Positions 21,715 through 34,138 are shown, numbered from the stretch's first letter. The stretch: DNA of 64,000 bases from Juglans regia (GCF_001411555.2 NC_049903.1:29925083-29989082); one strand, 5' to 3'. Program-made: numbers and translations. The notes: generated from the letters alone by a model not told the origin.

Positions 21715-24700
21715 AGTCATCTTTATTGTATTGGAATGCTCGGGGGATAGGAACGTCAAGAAAGCGCCTTAAAAAATTGGTATAAAAATTTCTTCCTAAA
21801 ATTCTTGTTATTGCTGAGCCAATGGTTAGTAATTCCCGTTTAGATTTATGGCGTGATTGTTTGCGTTTTGATTGTTGTTGCTCTAATGTTGATGACGAAG
21901 GTAAGTTATGGATGTTTTGGGTTCAGGAATTAAATCTTGCTGTTGAGTATATGGGTTATCAATTTTTGACAGTTCGTATTGATAATCCTAATGTTGTCCG
22001 AATTACATTTGTATATGCGAAATGCTCCTATTTGGAGCGTAGAAGACTGTGGGATGTTTTGATGGCGGCTAATATTCACCAGTTACCATGGATGGTGATG
22101 GGAGATTTTAATATTATTAGAAATGATTCGGAGCGCAGAGGGGGACGGCCAAGACTAGCTTTGGCTATGGAGGAGTTTAATGATTGGGTGGGTGCTTGTG
22201 GTCTTCTTGATATGCCTTTTTGTGGGAATTCTTTTTCCTGGTGTAATGGTCACTGGGGAAGATGTAGGCAATGGGCGAGGCTTGATTGCTGCTTTCTTAA
22301 TACAGCGGCTCTTGATATTTTTCCGGCTGCTAAATTGGAATATTTATCACGTACTTCTTCTGATCATGCACCGATGTCGATTTCTTTGGAGAATCCATTT
22401 GATACTTATGGTTATCCTTCTTTTAAATTTCAGCAAATGTGGGTATCTCATGCCCAATTTTTTGACTGTGTTTTGAACTCTTGGAAGGAGGATGTTGTTG
22501 GAGGCTCAAGTTTAAATGTGCTTATGAATAAACTTAAAAGACTCAGAATTGCTTTGAGAGAGTGGAACAAGCACATTTTTGGGAGGACGGAAATCCATAT
22601 AGTAGAGCTTAAGGCTCGGATAAAGGGTTTGGAGGACAGGTTGCAATCTAAATATATAAAAGATGTCGATGATGATCTCGTGGTTTCACAATTGGAGCTT
22701 TCAGTTTGGTTGGATAGGGAAGAAAAACGTTTAGCTCAACAAACTAAACAAGGTTGGATTCAGAAGGGAGAAGCGACCTCTACGTTCTTCCGTGCGGTCA
22801 GTCGTCGTAATCATAAAGTGGTAAAAGAGATGAAACTTGCAGATGGTACTACTCTTTCCTCACCAGAACAGATCCATGACGGGGCTATTTCTTATTTCTC
22901 ACAATTCCTAGAGGTTGGTTCTTGCTGTGAAGAGCCGAACCTGGGGGGTTTGGTCCTACAATTATTTCACGGGGTGAAAATGACTTTCTTTCTCGTATTC
23001 CTTCATCCTAGGAAGTTTATGAAGCTCTTTGCTCCATTCCGGAAGATAGTAGTCCAGGTCCTTATGGGTTTGGATCAGGATTCTATCGATCATGTTGGCA
23101 CATAGTGGGTAATGAGGTGGTTGATGCGGTGTCAGAGTTTTTTCGAGGTAAGAATCTTCCGAGGTTTTTCAATGCTACTTTCTTGGTTTTAATTCCAAAA
23201 GTAGATAATCCGAGGAGTTTTGATAAGTTTAGGCCGATTAGCCTGTGTAACGTGTTTTACAAAATCTGCACTAAAATTATGGTTAATCGTCTTTCCCCCA
23301 TGTTGGCAAAAATTATTTCTCCTGAACAAGGAGCTTTCTTCCGGGTCGAAGCATATTTGAGAACATTAGTGTTACACAAGAAATGATCCATTCTATTAAC
23401 AAACCGGCACATGATGGAAATGTAGTTTTAAAGATTGACATGGCTAAAGCATATGATAGTGTGGACTGGTCTTTTCTTTTGCATGTTCTTAAAGCATTCG
23501 GGTTCTCAGAATTTTTTTGTATGTTGATTCAACAATGCATCACTAATCCTTGGTTCTCTGTGATCATGAACGGGGTTCCCAAAGGTTTTTTCAAAGGAGG
23601 TCGTGGGTTGAGACAAAGAGGCCTTATCTCTCCTTATTTATTTATTATTGTTGAGGAAATTTTTACAAGGATGATAAAAAAGCAGGTGGAAATGGGTAAG
23701 ATTACTCCTTTTTACCATCCAAGGGGTACCCCCATTATTTCTCATTTACTCTATGCGGATGATATGGTGCTATTTTGTAATGGGGGCAAAAATTCATTAA
23801 GAACTATTTGTGATGTGTTGAAGACGTACGAACAATGGTCGAGGCAAGTAGTTAGCAAAAACAAGTCCTCTATATTTTTCTCTTCGCAGGTTCCTATCTC
23901 TAGACGTCGGGCTCTTCTTCGTTTCACGGGTTTTACAGAAGGGACTTTCCCCTTTAAATATCTGGCAGTTCCTGTTATTTCAGGAAGACTGAAAATAGCT
24001 CATTTTGATGACTTGATTGCTAAAGTTCAATTAAGATTGGAGGGATGGCAAGCCAGACTGTTATCCAGTGGGGCGCGTCTGCTTCTCATTAAACATGTGC
24101 TTCAAAGTATTCTCGTTCACAGTCTTTCTATCTTAAGGACGCCTAAAGTTGTTCTTGAGAAACTTCAAAAAATCATCAGTACCTTTTTCTGGGGTGTAAA
24201 AGATGGGAAAGCTAAGAAAAAATGGCATTCTTGGGTGGATATTTGTAAGCCTGTCTCAGAAGGTGGGATGGGTATTCGGAGTCTTCAAGATGTGCAAACA
24301 TCTCTACATATGAGGTTAGCTTGGAATCTAATGCAAGGTACATCTCTTTGGTCTAATTTTTTTCATGCTAAGTATGTTGGTGATAGACATATTTCTATGG
24401 TGGATCCTAAGAAATGGTCTATTTTTTGGAAGATGATCTTGCAAAGTATTCCTTTAGTGCAAGCTAATTCTAAAAGGAGAGTTCGAGAGGGTAAGCTTCT
24501 TTTTTGGCATGATAAGTGGGTTGATGATGCCCCTCTTTGCGATAATATTCAGATTTCGAGTATGCCAAATCTTAAGTTGGAAGATTGTAAAACTGGGTTG
24601 GGTTGGAATATGGAGATTTTTGCTCGGTTGGTTGGGCATCAAAAAGCTGAAGATATTATTTTGCAATTGGGTAGGGTTAAACATGGGAAAGATATATTGA

Positions 24701-25845
24701 TATGGCTTCCTAACGATGACGGAAATTTCTCTTCTAAGAGTGCTTGGAATTGTATTCGTTTGAGGGGACCAGATTTCCCTTGGGCAAAATGGGTTTGGCA
24801 TTCTGCTCTTCCAAAAAAAATTTCAATCACTATGTGGAAGGCCATACATGATTGTCTTCCTATGGATGACAGAATTTGCAGAATTGGTATTCCAATCGTT
24901 TCATGTTGTGATTGTTGTTCCAGTTATACTTATGAAGATCTTAATCATATTCTTACGGGATGAGATTTTGCTGAAAAAATTTGGCGTATATGTTCGGTGG
25001 TTCTTGGAATTCCTTGGGTGGAAGGTTGCTCATGGAGACAGAGGGTGGAGTGTTGGTATAGGAGGGCTAAGAATTCTAATTGTCCTGGTCAACTGTTGGG
25101 ACTTCTTCCGGCGATCATTACTTGGCGGCTATGGGGGCGTCATTGTAAAGCCCGGATGGAAGGAGTAATGGAATCGGTCCAACAGGTTTGGTGTTCCATA
25201 AAATATTGGGTTTCTCGGATTGCAATTAAACTAAATAATGTTAATTTGCTCAATCGATGTGATGAAGATATTTTAAAATATTTTAATATGCCTTTAAATG
25301 TCATGAGGAAAGAGATTGTCATCCCGGTCAAGTGGAAGCAGCCTAAGCAAGGTTGGGTAAAGTTGAATGTTGATGGTTGTTCTCTAGGTAATCCGGGCCC
25401 TTCAGGAGCGAGATGAATTATTCGAGATGAAACAGGTAATCTGGTTTGTGGGTTTGCGATAGCAATAGGGCATCATTCGAACAATTATTCTGAGCTGATG
25501 GGTTTACTTCATGGGCTTCGATATATTGGCTTGATGGGTTTTTTATTTTTGGAGATTGAACTAGATTCCATGTTAGTGCTAAATTGGTTGAAGAATCAGA
25601 GATGTGGCTTGTGGTATATGGAAGACTATTGGGATGAAATTCAGATTCGACTAGCTGGGATTAATGTTTCATTTGTTCGCTGTTATAGAGAATGTAACTC
25701 GGTTGCGGATGGCTTAGCTAAAATGGGTGCTAATGGTATTACGGGATCATGGTTTTCTCTTCCTGATTTGCCTCCTTCTATTAGAGGAAACATTAGGCTG
25801 GATAGAGGGGGCCTCCCTTACTTACGGAGAATCCGAAGCAGTTGA
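21711..25845 (+). pseudogene. LINE ORF2: endonuclease, reverse transcriptase, zf-RVT and RNase H, multiply disrupted
   Basis: The start ATG at 21711 overlaps the ORF1 stop as ATGA. Domains in order: APE-type endonuclease with WNARG at the start, MGDFN near 22098 and SSDHAP near 22360; reverse transcriptase with FRPISLCN (about 23230), KIDMAKAYDSVDW (about 23434), GLRQ (about 23607) and the catalytic YADD at 23752-23763; zf-RVT with WVWHSALPKKISITMW (about 24793) and its Cys cluster; RNase H beginning WVKLNVDGC (about 25357) with the ELDSM acidic motif (25559). Damage: stop TAA at 21783-21785, a frameshift and TAG near 22970-23015, a frameshift near 23345, and TGA stops at 24961-24963 and 25414-25416. 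The late stops lie in otherwise open frames, so the copy is not very old. Confidence 0.9.
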
Positions 25846-26159
25846 TAGAAAGCTATGTGCGCTGGTCTTTTGAGAGATATGTTTTTGTTGCATTTGATCA
25901 TTTCATTTCTTACTCTATGTTTGTGCAGATTTTGTTTTGCAGGTTGTTATGTTGAAGGTTTTTTTTGAGGCATTTGTATAGTGGTTGAGTTTATTTGGTT
26001 TTTTTAGGCTTGGGTTTTGGTTTTATTATAATATTTGTAGCCCCCAGCCCTCGGGTTGTAACCACGATTTTCCTCCACCACAAGTGAGGGTTGATCAATA
26101 AAATTGAGACGGAGTCACAAATGGACATGTGGCCTTCGACTCTTCTAAAAAAAAAAAAA
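25846..26159 (+). other. LINE 3' untranslated region and A tail
   Basis: Non-coding sequence after the RNase H domain. It has a possible polyadenylation signal AATAAA at 26096-26101 about 45 bp before the A13 tract. The A tract marks the insertion end of the LINE. Confidence 0.7.
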
Positions 26160-28839
26160 TGTAGTAGAGGTCTAAACCGGTAAGAGGTTTGTCCATTAAC
26201 GATAATAATATCCACATGTCATTTTTATTTCTCAAATAATATTATATAGTATTATCTGACCATCACTTGAGTCCAGGTATGATAAACCAAGCATGATTTG
26301 TCATCTGACTAAACATTACATTTTATCAAAATATAAACAACAAATAACAGAGATAGGCCTCTGTTTCTATGACTCAGACGAGATCGATCTTTCTTCCTCA
26401 GAGAACTCTTCTTGGGCTACATCTGCATCAAGGTCTACAGTTCCAATAAACGAAACCATAGTTTGGTTCAACATCTATGACAACACTATTAATGAGAGAC
26501 AATGTAAATTATTATGCAAGCACCATTTCATGTATATGATCTGTGAACACATATAGTTATGCATGGCGTAGAATCACCCTTTGGCATAAATACATGTATC
26601 CATAGTTATGGCCAGGAACCTACACTCTGAATAAAATATCAGTATATAAGCATGGCAAAAAATCACCCTTTGAGCATAATTATTACCAAGGCGAAGAATC
26701 ACCATCTTATCAAAGTACGTAAAAATCATCATATCTCATCATATAAATACCATTCAAGAATCACTCCACAGTTCGACACTGGGACTCACTCCACCCAGTC
26801 AATATGTAAGCTAACTCACCCATTTCAAATAATTTGACATGAGGAATCACTCAACCCGGTCAACACACTAGAAGAAAACACACATGATTAACCCAAAAAA
26901 TCACTTTACCCGATCAACCAACTCAAAGACACCACACATGATTAACTTGGGGAATCTCTCTACATGTTTATCAAGTGAGACCAATATGAAAACATTCCAC
27001 CCCGATCATCACAGGGACTTTCTCTAACTAAATGAAACTCATGACAACGTGTTATAGGAATGGCGCGGGACTCCTCAACCCATCCATGATGATAAATACA
27101 CAAAAAGACTCACGCACCCAAAAATCACAATCACCACCATTCAAACTCTTCATCTCAAAATCACCATGTAAAGATAATCCATAAACATAATGGAGAAGAT
27201 ATATATTATTTTCATATAGGAAAAAGAGAGAAGTTATAGAATATGTGAAGCCTAATCTTACAATATACTTACACACATTTACCCCACATTCCCAATAAAA
27301 TTTTAGGAGCTAACCTACCTGAATAATATTAAAATACTACGGTGGCGTTGCTCTCTCTCTGTCGCAACCTTGAAGTCACTTGATTTCTTTGAACACTTCG
27401 AATCCAAAGAAGATCTATCACTTCACAATCTCAAAAGTGAGATTTTGTCCATTGTCCAAAGCCTTTTATAGGGTGGAAAGGTCAGGTGTTCTCCTGACTA
27501 CTTGAAAGGAGATATTAATCTCAATTGTCCATTTGTCCACTAGACTTGAAGAACTGTAGAGGTTGAATGACCGATGGGACAAGGGAAGCACGCTGTTGTA
27601 GCTTGCCTTGGATCCAATCTTGCAGTTATTTCCCTAATAAGGGTTATCCACATAGCGCTAGACCATACCTTTGAGATCATACGATATGACTTACATGTTT
27701 GTAATCTTTTTCTTCCATAGACTCACTCCAGATGTGATGCCTCAAATGGAATATGGCCTTTGCATACGACACCTACTGCCTCTGAGCATTTCCACATAAT
27801 CCCAAAGAGCCCTTGCATCCGTATTGCTCTTATCCTTGACCGATATTCTCCTTTGACCTTAACTCACCTTCGCCTGTAGCTTGCCCTTCTCTAGGAACTG
27901 TCATTTTCCAGAACTACCAGCCTTTTCAACTCTTCATTCTCGATCGAGTACGGGTAGCACAATCATTGCTTACCGGTCATAGGGTGAAAATTTCTTTATC
28001 ACCCGATATTGGGATGTGTTAGCCAGACTTTCTACATAGCCCTGCTTGCCTTAGTTTGGACTAGCTGCACTTTGCCTGTCCCTCTGCCTCATATTCCACA
28101 GTACGTAGCCCCTGGGAAGAAGTCTCTTCCACTGCTTCTACGCTATCCTCACCTCCTTAACAAGAATTTTCGTTCTTGAAATTCGATAAGGTCTATCCCT
28201 CGAGATGGGACTTCGAGGAATGTGCACGCAGCTGGACATTCTTCGGCGTTCTCTATCAATGTCGGTCGAGGTGATGACCAATCCTTCCCTCGGCTCACCC
28301 CCTAACCTTCATAATCTCCAACTAAGACAAGAGCTTTTTCATCTTGCCTTCTCTGTTGGTTGCTCCAGTTGCAACCGTCTCTACTGCTCTCTCGTGTCTT
28401 AACTTCTTTCTAGATTTGGCATCACAAGGCATTGAAAAATCTCCACCCATGTCATTTTGTTGTTCATCACGTTTCTGGACCGTTTGTTTCTCCCCTCATT
28501 GTCTTGCGATTTCATTAGCGTGGTCCACCATATATGATATCGAGGTCGTAGCCCTCTAATGATTCTCCTTATCCTGTCGGTGTTCCTCTTCAATTCGTAG
28601 GCATTCTCCTTCTAGCCTTGCTGTTTCACATTGTCTTTCTATGAAACGATAAAATTACTTCACCGCTTCCATTCGTGTCGTCCTCTTCTCTCACACCATG
28701 ATGACAGTTTGAGAGTTTTAGATGTTTGTAACTAAATAATAGTTCGAAGGCTCATTTAAAGATGTGCTCTTGCCTTTGACTTGACTATTCTACCCTTACT
28801 TAGTGCGATCATGGTCAGTTACTGCAATGCAAATAAATA
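26160..28839. other. Repetitive non-coding DNA, probable LTR or untranslated part of a gypsy element
   Basis: 26580-27000 holds degenerate repeats built around AATCACCCTTT and ATCACT-AACCCGGTCAAC. 27300-28700 is richer in C and T and lies just downstream (on the minus strand) of the gypsy integrase remnant, where a 3' LTR would be expected. I could not define LTR ends. No gene recognised. Confidence 0.4.
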
Positions 28840-29720
28840 GGAAAACTACTCCCGCATGAACCTCTCACATTCCCATGTAAACTTTTCATTTCCGGCGCTT
28901 TTCCACTGCACCTTCACCAATGGTACAATTTTGGACTGGTCTTTCATCATATGTGAGGTTTGATTGCAATGGAACCAGATTTGGATTAATCACATGGGGT
29001 TGTTAGTACTCGAGACTTTTTCTCAACAAGGAAACGTGAAACACATAATGGATCCCTTCGTATTTCTCTGCCAACGCCACTTATATGCTATTAGGCCTAT
29101 CTTCTGTAATATCTGATAAGGTCCAATATATCTTGGGCTTAACTTCCCTCTCAGCCCAAACCTTTTTACCCCTTTTATGGGTAATACCTTGAGATATGCC
29201 CAATAATTTTCTTCAAAGGTCAACTCTCTTCTCCTGACATCGGCATAGCTCTTCTGCCTACTCTGAGCTGTTGCCATTATTTTCCTTATGAGCTTAAGTT
29301 GCTCTCTCATCTCTTGCACAATTTCTGGCCCAATTATCTGAGCCTCCCCTACTTTGTCCTAACATAAAGGCAATTTACATTTCCTTATTTACAAAGTCTC
29401 GTAAGGGGCCATCTAAATAGTCTCTTGGTAACTATTGTTATAGAAAAATTCAATGTGTTGGACATGGCTTTCCTTCTATCGTGCAATATGCATGATACGC
29501 ACTACCGAATCTGAACTTTGTGCCCATTGCTGCTTGTAGGCTCTTCCAAAAACTTAGACGTGAACCTTGGTTCTCAATCTAGCACTATCGTCTTAGGAAC
29601 TCCATGAAGTCTAGCTATTTTCTTAACATACAACCAAGTTAACTTACCCAAATTGCATTCTTACCTCTAGGGGTTCGGGATAATCTGATCACAAAGTCCA
29701 TAGTTATGTCTTCCCATTTA
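28840..29720 (-). pseudogene. Ty3/gypsy polyprotein, integrase remnant
   Basis: Reading the minus strand from 29720 down: WEDITMDFVIRLSRTPRG, then FWKSLQAAMGTKFRF, then FFYNNSYQETI and MAPYETL, then KCKLPLCQDKVGE. A longer open stretch at 29319-29023 has QSRQKSYADVRRREL and GKLSPRYIGPYQIL, and finally VPLVKVQWK with WECERFMRE near 28850-28900. This is the order of the integrase core and C-terminal region of non-chromodomain gypsy elements. There are stops, frameshifts and an internal deletion between the first two blocks. Protease, RT and RNase H are not present in the window. Confidence 0.82.
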
Positions 29721-29739
29721 CAACCCTATCATTATACTA

Positions 29740-30430
29740 AACCAAGAGTTCTCAAGAAAATTACCTTGATCTTATGAATTAGGGATCTTATCATGATCTC
29801 TAAAAGCACATCCTTGAAATGCAAGCCATAGAACAATATCAATAGATGTTTTACCTAGACTCGATTGTTGAGAAATTGTTAAGAGCTTTGTGCATTCATT
29901 ACTTTATCATTATACTATAATTTTTTTAATAAATCATCACAAGATTTCACAACATTATTATGATAAGAGTGATGATCATCCCCAGTATGATTAAAAAAGG
30001 TGCAATATTCTTCATCGTTAATCTTCTTCCAACTTCTAAATCTCGTAATAGTAAATACGTCCTATCTAGGATGTCCAGATGATTTCATTATAAAATGATA
30101 ATATGGTAAACAATATGTAGCATCCTTTGATAGAGAATACTCAAGCCAAGATGCAAATTGTGTGAACCAAGAAGCTTGAAAGCGACGAAGATGCTTTTTT
30201 GAACTAGAAAATGGGTATTTCGAGAGACATATTTATAATAGACCCTACAAATATGTCATTCTGATTTCATTGCATTGATTGATTGGATAGTCCCACGTAG
30301 GAGGACGTAAACCTAAATCTCGTTATAGAGAAAATATATTAACCTCTTTTGAACTAAGTTTTGAAGATGTAAGGCTCCACCATTGGAGAGTTAAGATGAT
30401 GTTCATCGAATTCAACCCTTAGAGTTTTAG
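29740..30430 (-). pseudogene. hAT-type transposase, N-terminal TTF zinc-finger region (fragment)
   Basis: Minus-strand translation gives, in order, DLGLRPPTWDYPINQ (about 30310), CLSKYPFSSSKKH, RRFQASWFTQFASWLEYS (about 30180), KDATYCLPYYHF, then FRSWKKINDEEYC (about 30020). A degenerate RDHDKIPNS-type stretch follows near 29790. This matches the TTF-type zinc finger and the following region of plant hAT-related proteins. Several stops are present. It is on the same strand as the C-terminal fragment at 19540-19893 and in the right order to be the other end of one element. Confidence 0.75.
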
Positions 30431-31865
30431 AGAAACGCTCTGGAATGTCAATTTTTTTTTTTTCTTTTGAAGAATGAGTTGATAGTTTTTAATTTGGAAA
30501 TAACTCATGAACCTAAATTTAAAGTCAAATTACAACATATAAAATAAAATTAGACATGAATTAATTACTCATGAGACATGAATTCAAAGTCAAATTACAA
30601 CCACAAAATCAATAATTATTCAATAGAGATAATCATAGCCAAACTAAGTACTAATCAATCTATTTCAGAAATAGAAAGAAGAATTCTAATTAGTAGCTAA
30701 AACTAGAGGTGGCAAGACAAAATCATGTATTAGGACTTGATTTCATATATAAATTTATGAAATTTACTGTTTACAAAACTATTCCAAAAATACAAGCGAT
30801 GAAAACTTTTTTATATCAAATAATGTATATTTTCTTTTTATAAGTAAATAACCTAAAAGAATAACTGTAATAGGATTCATTGTTAGAATTTAAAGAATCA
30901 CAAACCCCATGGTTCCACTTAAAAAAAATGTTAAAAAACTAAACAAACATCAATACATGCAAGAAGCCAAACCTTTGTCTACATAACCTTTACGTTTTCT
31001 CCAAAGAATTGGAAGAATCGAAATGAACAACTTTTGTGACGGTAGAGCAGAAAAAATCGTCCTGTGCATGCAACCCTACTAAGCTCCAAACAAAATCTAA
31101 AGGAAAATGCTAGTTTGCCATCTCACTTTGCCCACTTATTTTGACCGCTTGTGTATTTAATTTTTTTTCACTTAAGGATTAAGAAAGTGATTTTTAATGC
31201 ATTGGTGTATTTTTTTATTTTTTAAAAATATTTAAATATGTTAAAAAAATATGAAAAAAATGAGAAAAAAAAAGGCCAAAATGGCATAGCGGTCAAATGG
31301 AGTAGTGCAACTCAGGCGGCAGAGTAGCACCGCTCACCATTCGAATTCTTTTTTTTATCATTGGTGGTAGGTAAAACATGTCATCATCTTATTAGATAGT
31401 TTTATTTTTATTTTTTATTTTTTATTTTTTGTATGAGATGGTTTTTATTTGTTATATTTTCAGATTGGGCTAGATTTTTTGAAGTTGAGCTTATAAATAC
31501 TTAGTCTATAGGGTCAAGATAATTTTGTAAAGGGTAACCATCACAAGATGAGATTAATATCATCCCTACTAAATTATAAAAAATTAGTTTGTATTAATAC
31601 TTTTCTTTTAAGTTTTGGGGGCCGGGGGCCTTGGCCCACCCAAGTCTCTACATAGGTCAACCATTCTTAATTAGTGAAGTGATACTATCAATTGCTTAAA
31701 CCACATTTGGAAGAAAAGATATTGTGGTTTTTGTTTCTAGTACGTTTGATAGGAGAACTCCACTTAATTTCATTGTCTTCATGTTCTTGTTCAAAAAAAA
31801 ATAGGAACATAATGGGATAGCTAGAGACATAAAATATCGATGGTTGGTAGCAACCAAATTAAGGC

Positions 31866-32060
31866 TGCGTTTGGATCATAAAATACTCTCAATTCATCTC
31901 AACTCATCATTACAATTTTTTCAAATCTCAACACAAAATATAATAAATTATTCAACTTTTACAAATCTCAAAATAATAATAATATTAAAAAATAATATTC
32001 TAACAATATTTTATCATCTCAACTCAACTCAACTCAACTCATTTCAACATCCAAACTCAC
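31866..32060 (+). mobile_element. MITE, family copy A
   Basis: Begins TGCGTTTGGATCAT and ends ACATCCAAACTCACC, so the arms share GTTTGGAT/ATCCAAAC. The interior has the CTCAACTCATC and TATAATAAATTATTCAACTTT segments found in the copies at 44914 and 63795. It has an internal run of about five AACTC units. No coding capacity. Confidence 0.7.
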
Positions 32061-32710
32061 CTAAGAATACTAAACATTGTATCGGCATGTGAGGGCTATG
32101 TGCCTATGTGAATGGAGTGGGGTAATGCTCATTTAGAAGATCTAAAGCCATGGAACCCGCCGATGCTGCGCGTGTCAGTCATGGAATTGCGGTGACACGC
32201 GGTACTCATGCGGGCCGTGCGTGAACATCACGCACTTATTGAACAACTTCTCTGCTTGTCTCATCTTGTAAAACTTGTAAATCAACACTAGGTGCGCGTG
32301 TGATGGTATGATGCGTGTACTCTTTTGGTGTCCAAAAGACCATAGATCAAGCATTTTTTGAGAGGAGAAATGGTAGAAAGAGTCCTAGGAGTTGATATTT
32401 TCAATATATGATAAATCTAGGTGTTTTGTGCAATCACTTGATGTACTTATTTATTTATTTGTGCAATTAATTCAATTGTGTATTAGCTGTATTAAGGACA
32501 AAATTCTTGAGATGAAATCAGCTCTTTCTTTAATGACAATGTTGATGCTTTTTCTTTTTCTTTTATTTTTTTGCCGATCATTTTATAATTACTTTTAAAA
32601 TATAAAAATTTCTAATTTAATGACAATGTTGATGTTTTTTCTTTTTTCTTTTCTGTTTTTTGCCGATCATTTTATTATTTTTAAAATATAAAAATGATCA
32701 TAAAGATATA

Positions 32711-32764
32711 GGCATTCATGCACACTAATAGACACATTATAAAATGCGTGTGTGCATGAATGCC

Positions 32765-32808
<44 letters not shown>

Positions 32809-32830
32809 TATGCACGGATGCCCGTGTCTG
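32711..32830. repeat. 15-bp inverted repeat followed by (TA)n
   Basis: GGCATTCATGCACAC (32711-32725) pairs perfectly with GTGTGCATGAATGCC (32750-32764). A (TA)17 tract follows at 32771-32805, then a degenerate third copy (GCACGGATGCCCGTGTC). Confidence 0.8.
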
Positions 32831-33222
32831 CATGCATCAATACTCTTCAAAATAATATAATGCTAGCTTTGGCGTTCCCTCGTAAGATTTGATCAACTGC
32901 CCATATACTGGTTATGGTGGCATTCTGAAACAATGCGTTTCAGAATCAAAATGGACTGGTCCTTCTGATAAAGAAGACTGGACCATTCCGAGAATGCTAT
33001 CCTCAAAACCGAGGAATCTGCCATCTCTTAAATAGAAAAGAACAGAAGCATTGATGCCTAACCTTGTTAGAGGTTTAGCAGCAATTTGCACAGAACCTAC
33101 GTGAATATACTTAAATCCCTCTTTTTTGTATTTTTTAATATCTTCCTCATTAAGGAGATAACATTTTTCTTGGGATTTAGATATACTATAGGTTTGTTCG
33201 ACTGTTCGAACATTTAAAGTAT

Positions 33223-33579
33223 TTAAAAAAGTATTGGGATTACATTTTGATTATGGGCGAATTTATCCCACCATTTGGTAAAATAAACTCGTGTCATTAC
33301 ATCACCATTTCTTTCATAATTCCATTTGAAAATCCACGGGAGGTGGTATTTCTTACAGAAATGCAAAGTATGGTGAAATTTTCTGGAATGTTGATCCAAG
33401 GTTGGACCAACTTTGTTTGAAAAAAATTGATAAGCTTTTAAGAGCTCATCAGGAAGATTTTCAGGAATTAATCCATATTGGTTCCACCATTGAATGAACC
33501 AAAGAGGAAAATTTCCTTTGAATTTTTTATCAAAACAAAAGAACCATGAATGGTCCATAGCAGGAGTTTGGAAGAACAT
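33223..33579 (-). pseudogene. Pararetrovirus-like polyprotein segment, truncated duplicate (unit 1)
   Basis: 118 codons, rich in Trp and Phe: FFCFDKKFKGNFPLWFIQWW, LPDELLKAYQFF, then WWDKFAHNQ. It is a second copy of the segment at 34542-34967 and the start of 34227-34505, offset by 1078 bp on the map (33154 aligns with 34232). Here the codon after KKYHLP is Trp and the frame stays open, whereas the other copy has a stop. Its 3' part is deleted compared with that copy: it jumps from the fragment near 33240 to sequence that lies near 34310 in the longer copy. Confidence 0.55.
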
Positions 33580-33656
33580 GAAGCGCTTCCAAGCATCAAT
33601 ATAATCAAAATAAGAGAAAGCATAATGATGAAGCCGACAAAGAAGATACGTCTTCT

Positions 33657-34115
33657 ATGTCTCCAACAGTTTCAGATATGCAAGCCCCTGTTGCACCTGT
33701 TCATCACAGTTTAAACATTTTGAACAAATCTTTTGAAATTGATTTACCTGCTTTGTTAAAAGATTTTGCTTCGTCTGAAAACAAACAAAGGCGAAAAGCC
33801 TATGTTGCAAAATTTTCGGATTTAGAAAAACAACGTGTTAAACTCAAATGGAAGGAAGAGATGAATAGGGGTTCATCCGAACAAATTGTTCGTTTCCATT
33901 CTGGAACCTGGAACCCTGCACAAGAAAAATATAGTACTATTAAAAAAGAAATTTTGGCTATAGTACTATGTATATCTAAATTTCAATCTGAGTCTTACAA
34001 GGGTTCCCTCAGTTTCTCACACTTAATACCGAACCACCTAGTGCAGAAACTCCCGCACCCGGTAGAAGATGATCAAAACAAGATAGAAAAAAGAAGAATA
34101 ATATGCAACAATTAG
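33657..34115 (+). pseudogene. Pararetrovirus-like polyprotein fragment ending in an RNase H start (unit 1)
   Basis: 152 codons on the opposite strand to its neighbours. The N-terminal half is hydrophilic (ASSENKQRRKAYVAKF, then KWKEEMNRG). The second half contains WNPAQEKYSTIKKEILAIVL, the pattern at the beginning of the RNase H domain of plant reverse-transcribing viruses. The frame then leaves homology after KFQSE. The two halves are normally far apart, so this is itself a rearranged junction. Confidence 0.55.
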
Positions 34116-34125
34116 ATACCAGATT

Positions 34126-34138
34126 GGCTCTGATACCA
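34126..34138 (-). promoter_or_regulatory. tRNA-Met-type primer binding site (unit 1)
   Basis: The minus strand reads TGGTATCAGAGCC, complementary to the 3' end of plant initiator tRNA-Met. This is the classic minus-strand primer site of plant LTR retrotransposons and Caulimoviridae. No LTR precedes it, which favours the viral reading. Confidence 0.75.

Larger units (their letters stand above)
20130..26159 (+). mobile_element. Near full-length LINE (L1-type non-LTR retrotransposon)
   Basis: It has ORF1 with a zinc knuckle, ORF2 with endonuclease, reverse transcriptase and RNase H, a 3' untranslated region and a terminal A tract of 13 at about 26147-26159. The 5' end is approximate. No target-site duplication was recognised. 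Several stops and frameshifts make it non-autonomous now. Confidence 0.9.
30431..32943. other. AT-rich intergenic DNA with MITEs
   Basis: Contains a MITE at 31866-32060, an inverted repeat with (TA)n at 32711-32830, and a direct repeat of a T-rich segment around CTTTTTCTTTT and GCCGATCATTTTAT (near 32547 and 32640). No gene recognised. Confidence 0.55.

Noticed and set aside
31114..31320. Possible MITE with arms TTTGACCGCT and AGCGGTCAAA
   Set aside because: Only 10 bp of pairing was found and the outer arms do not match, so I did not list it as an element.
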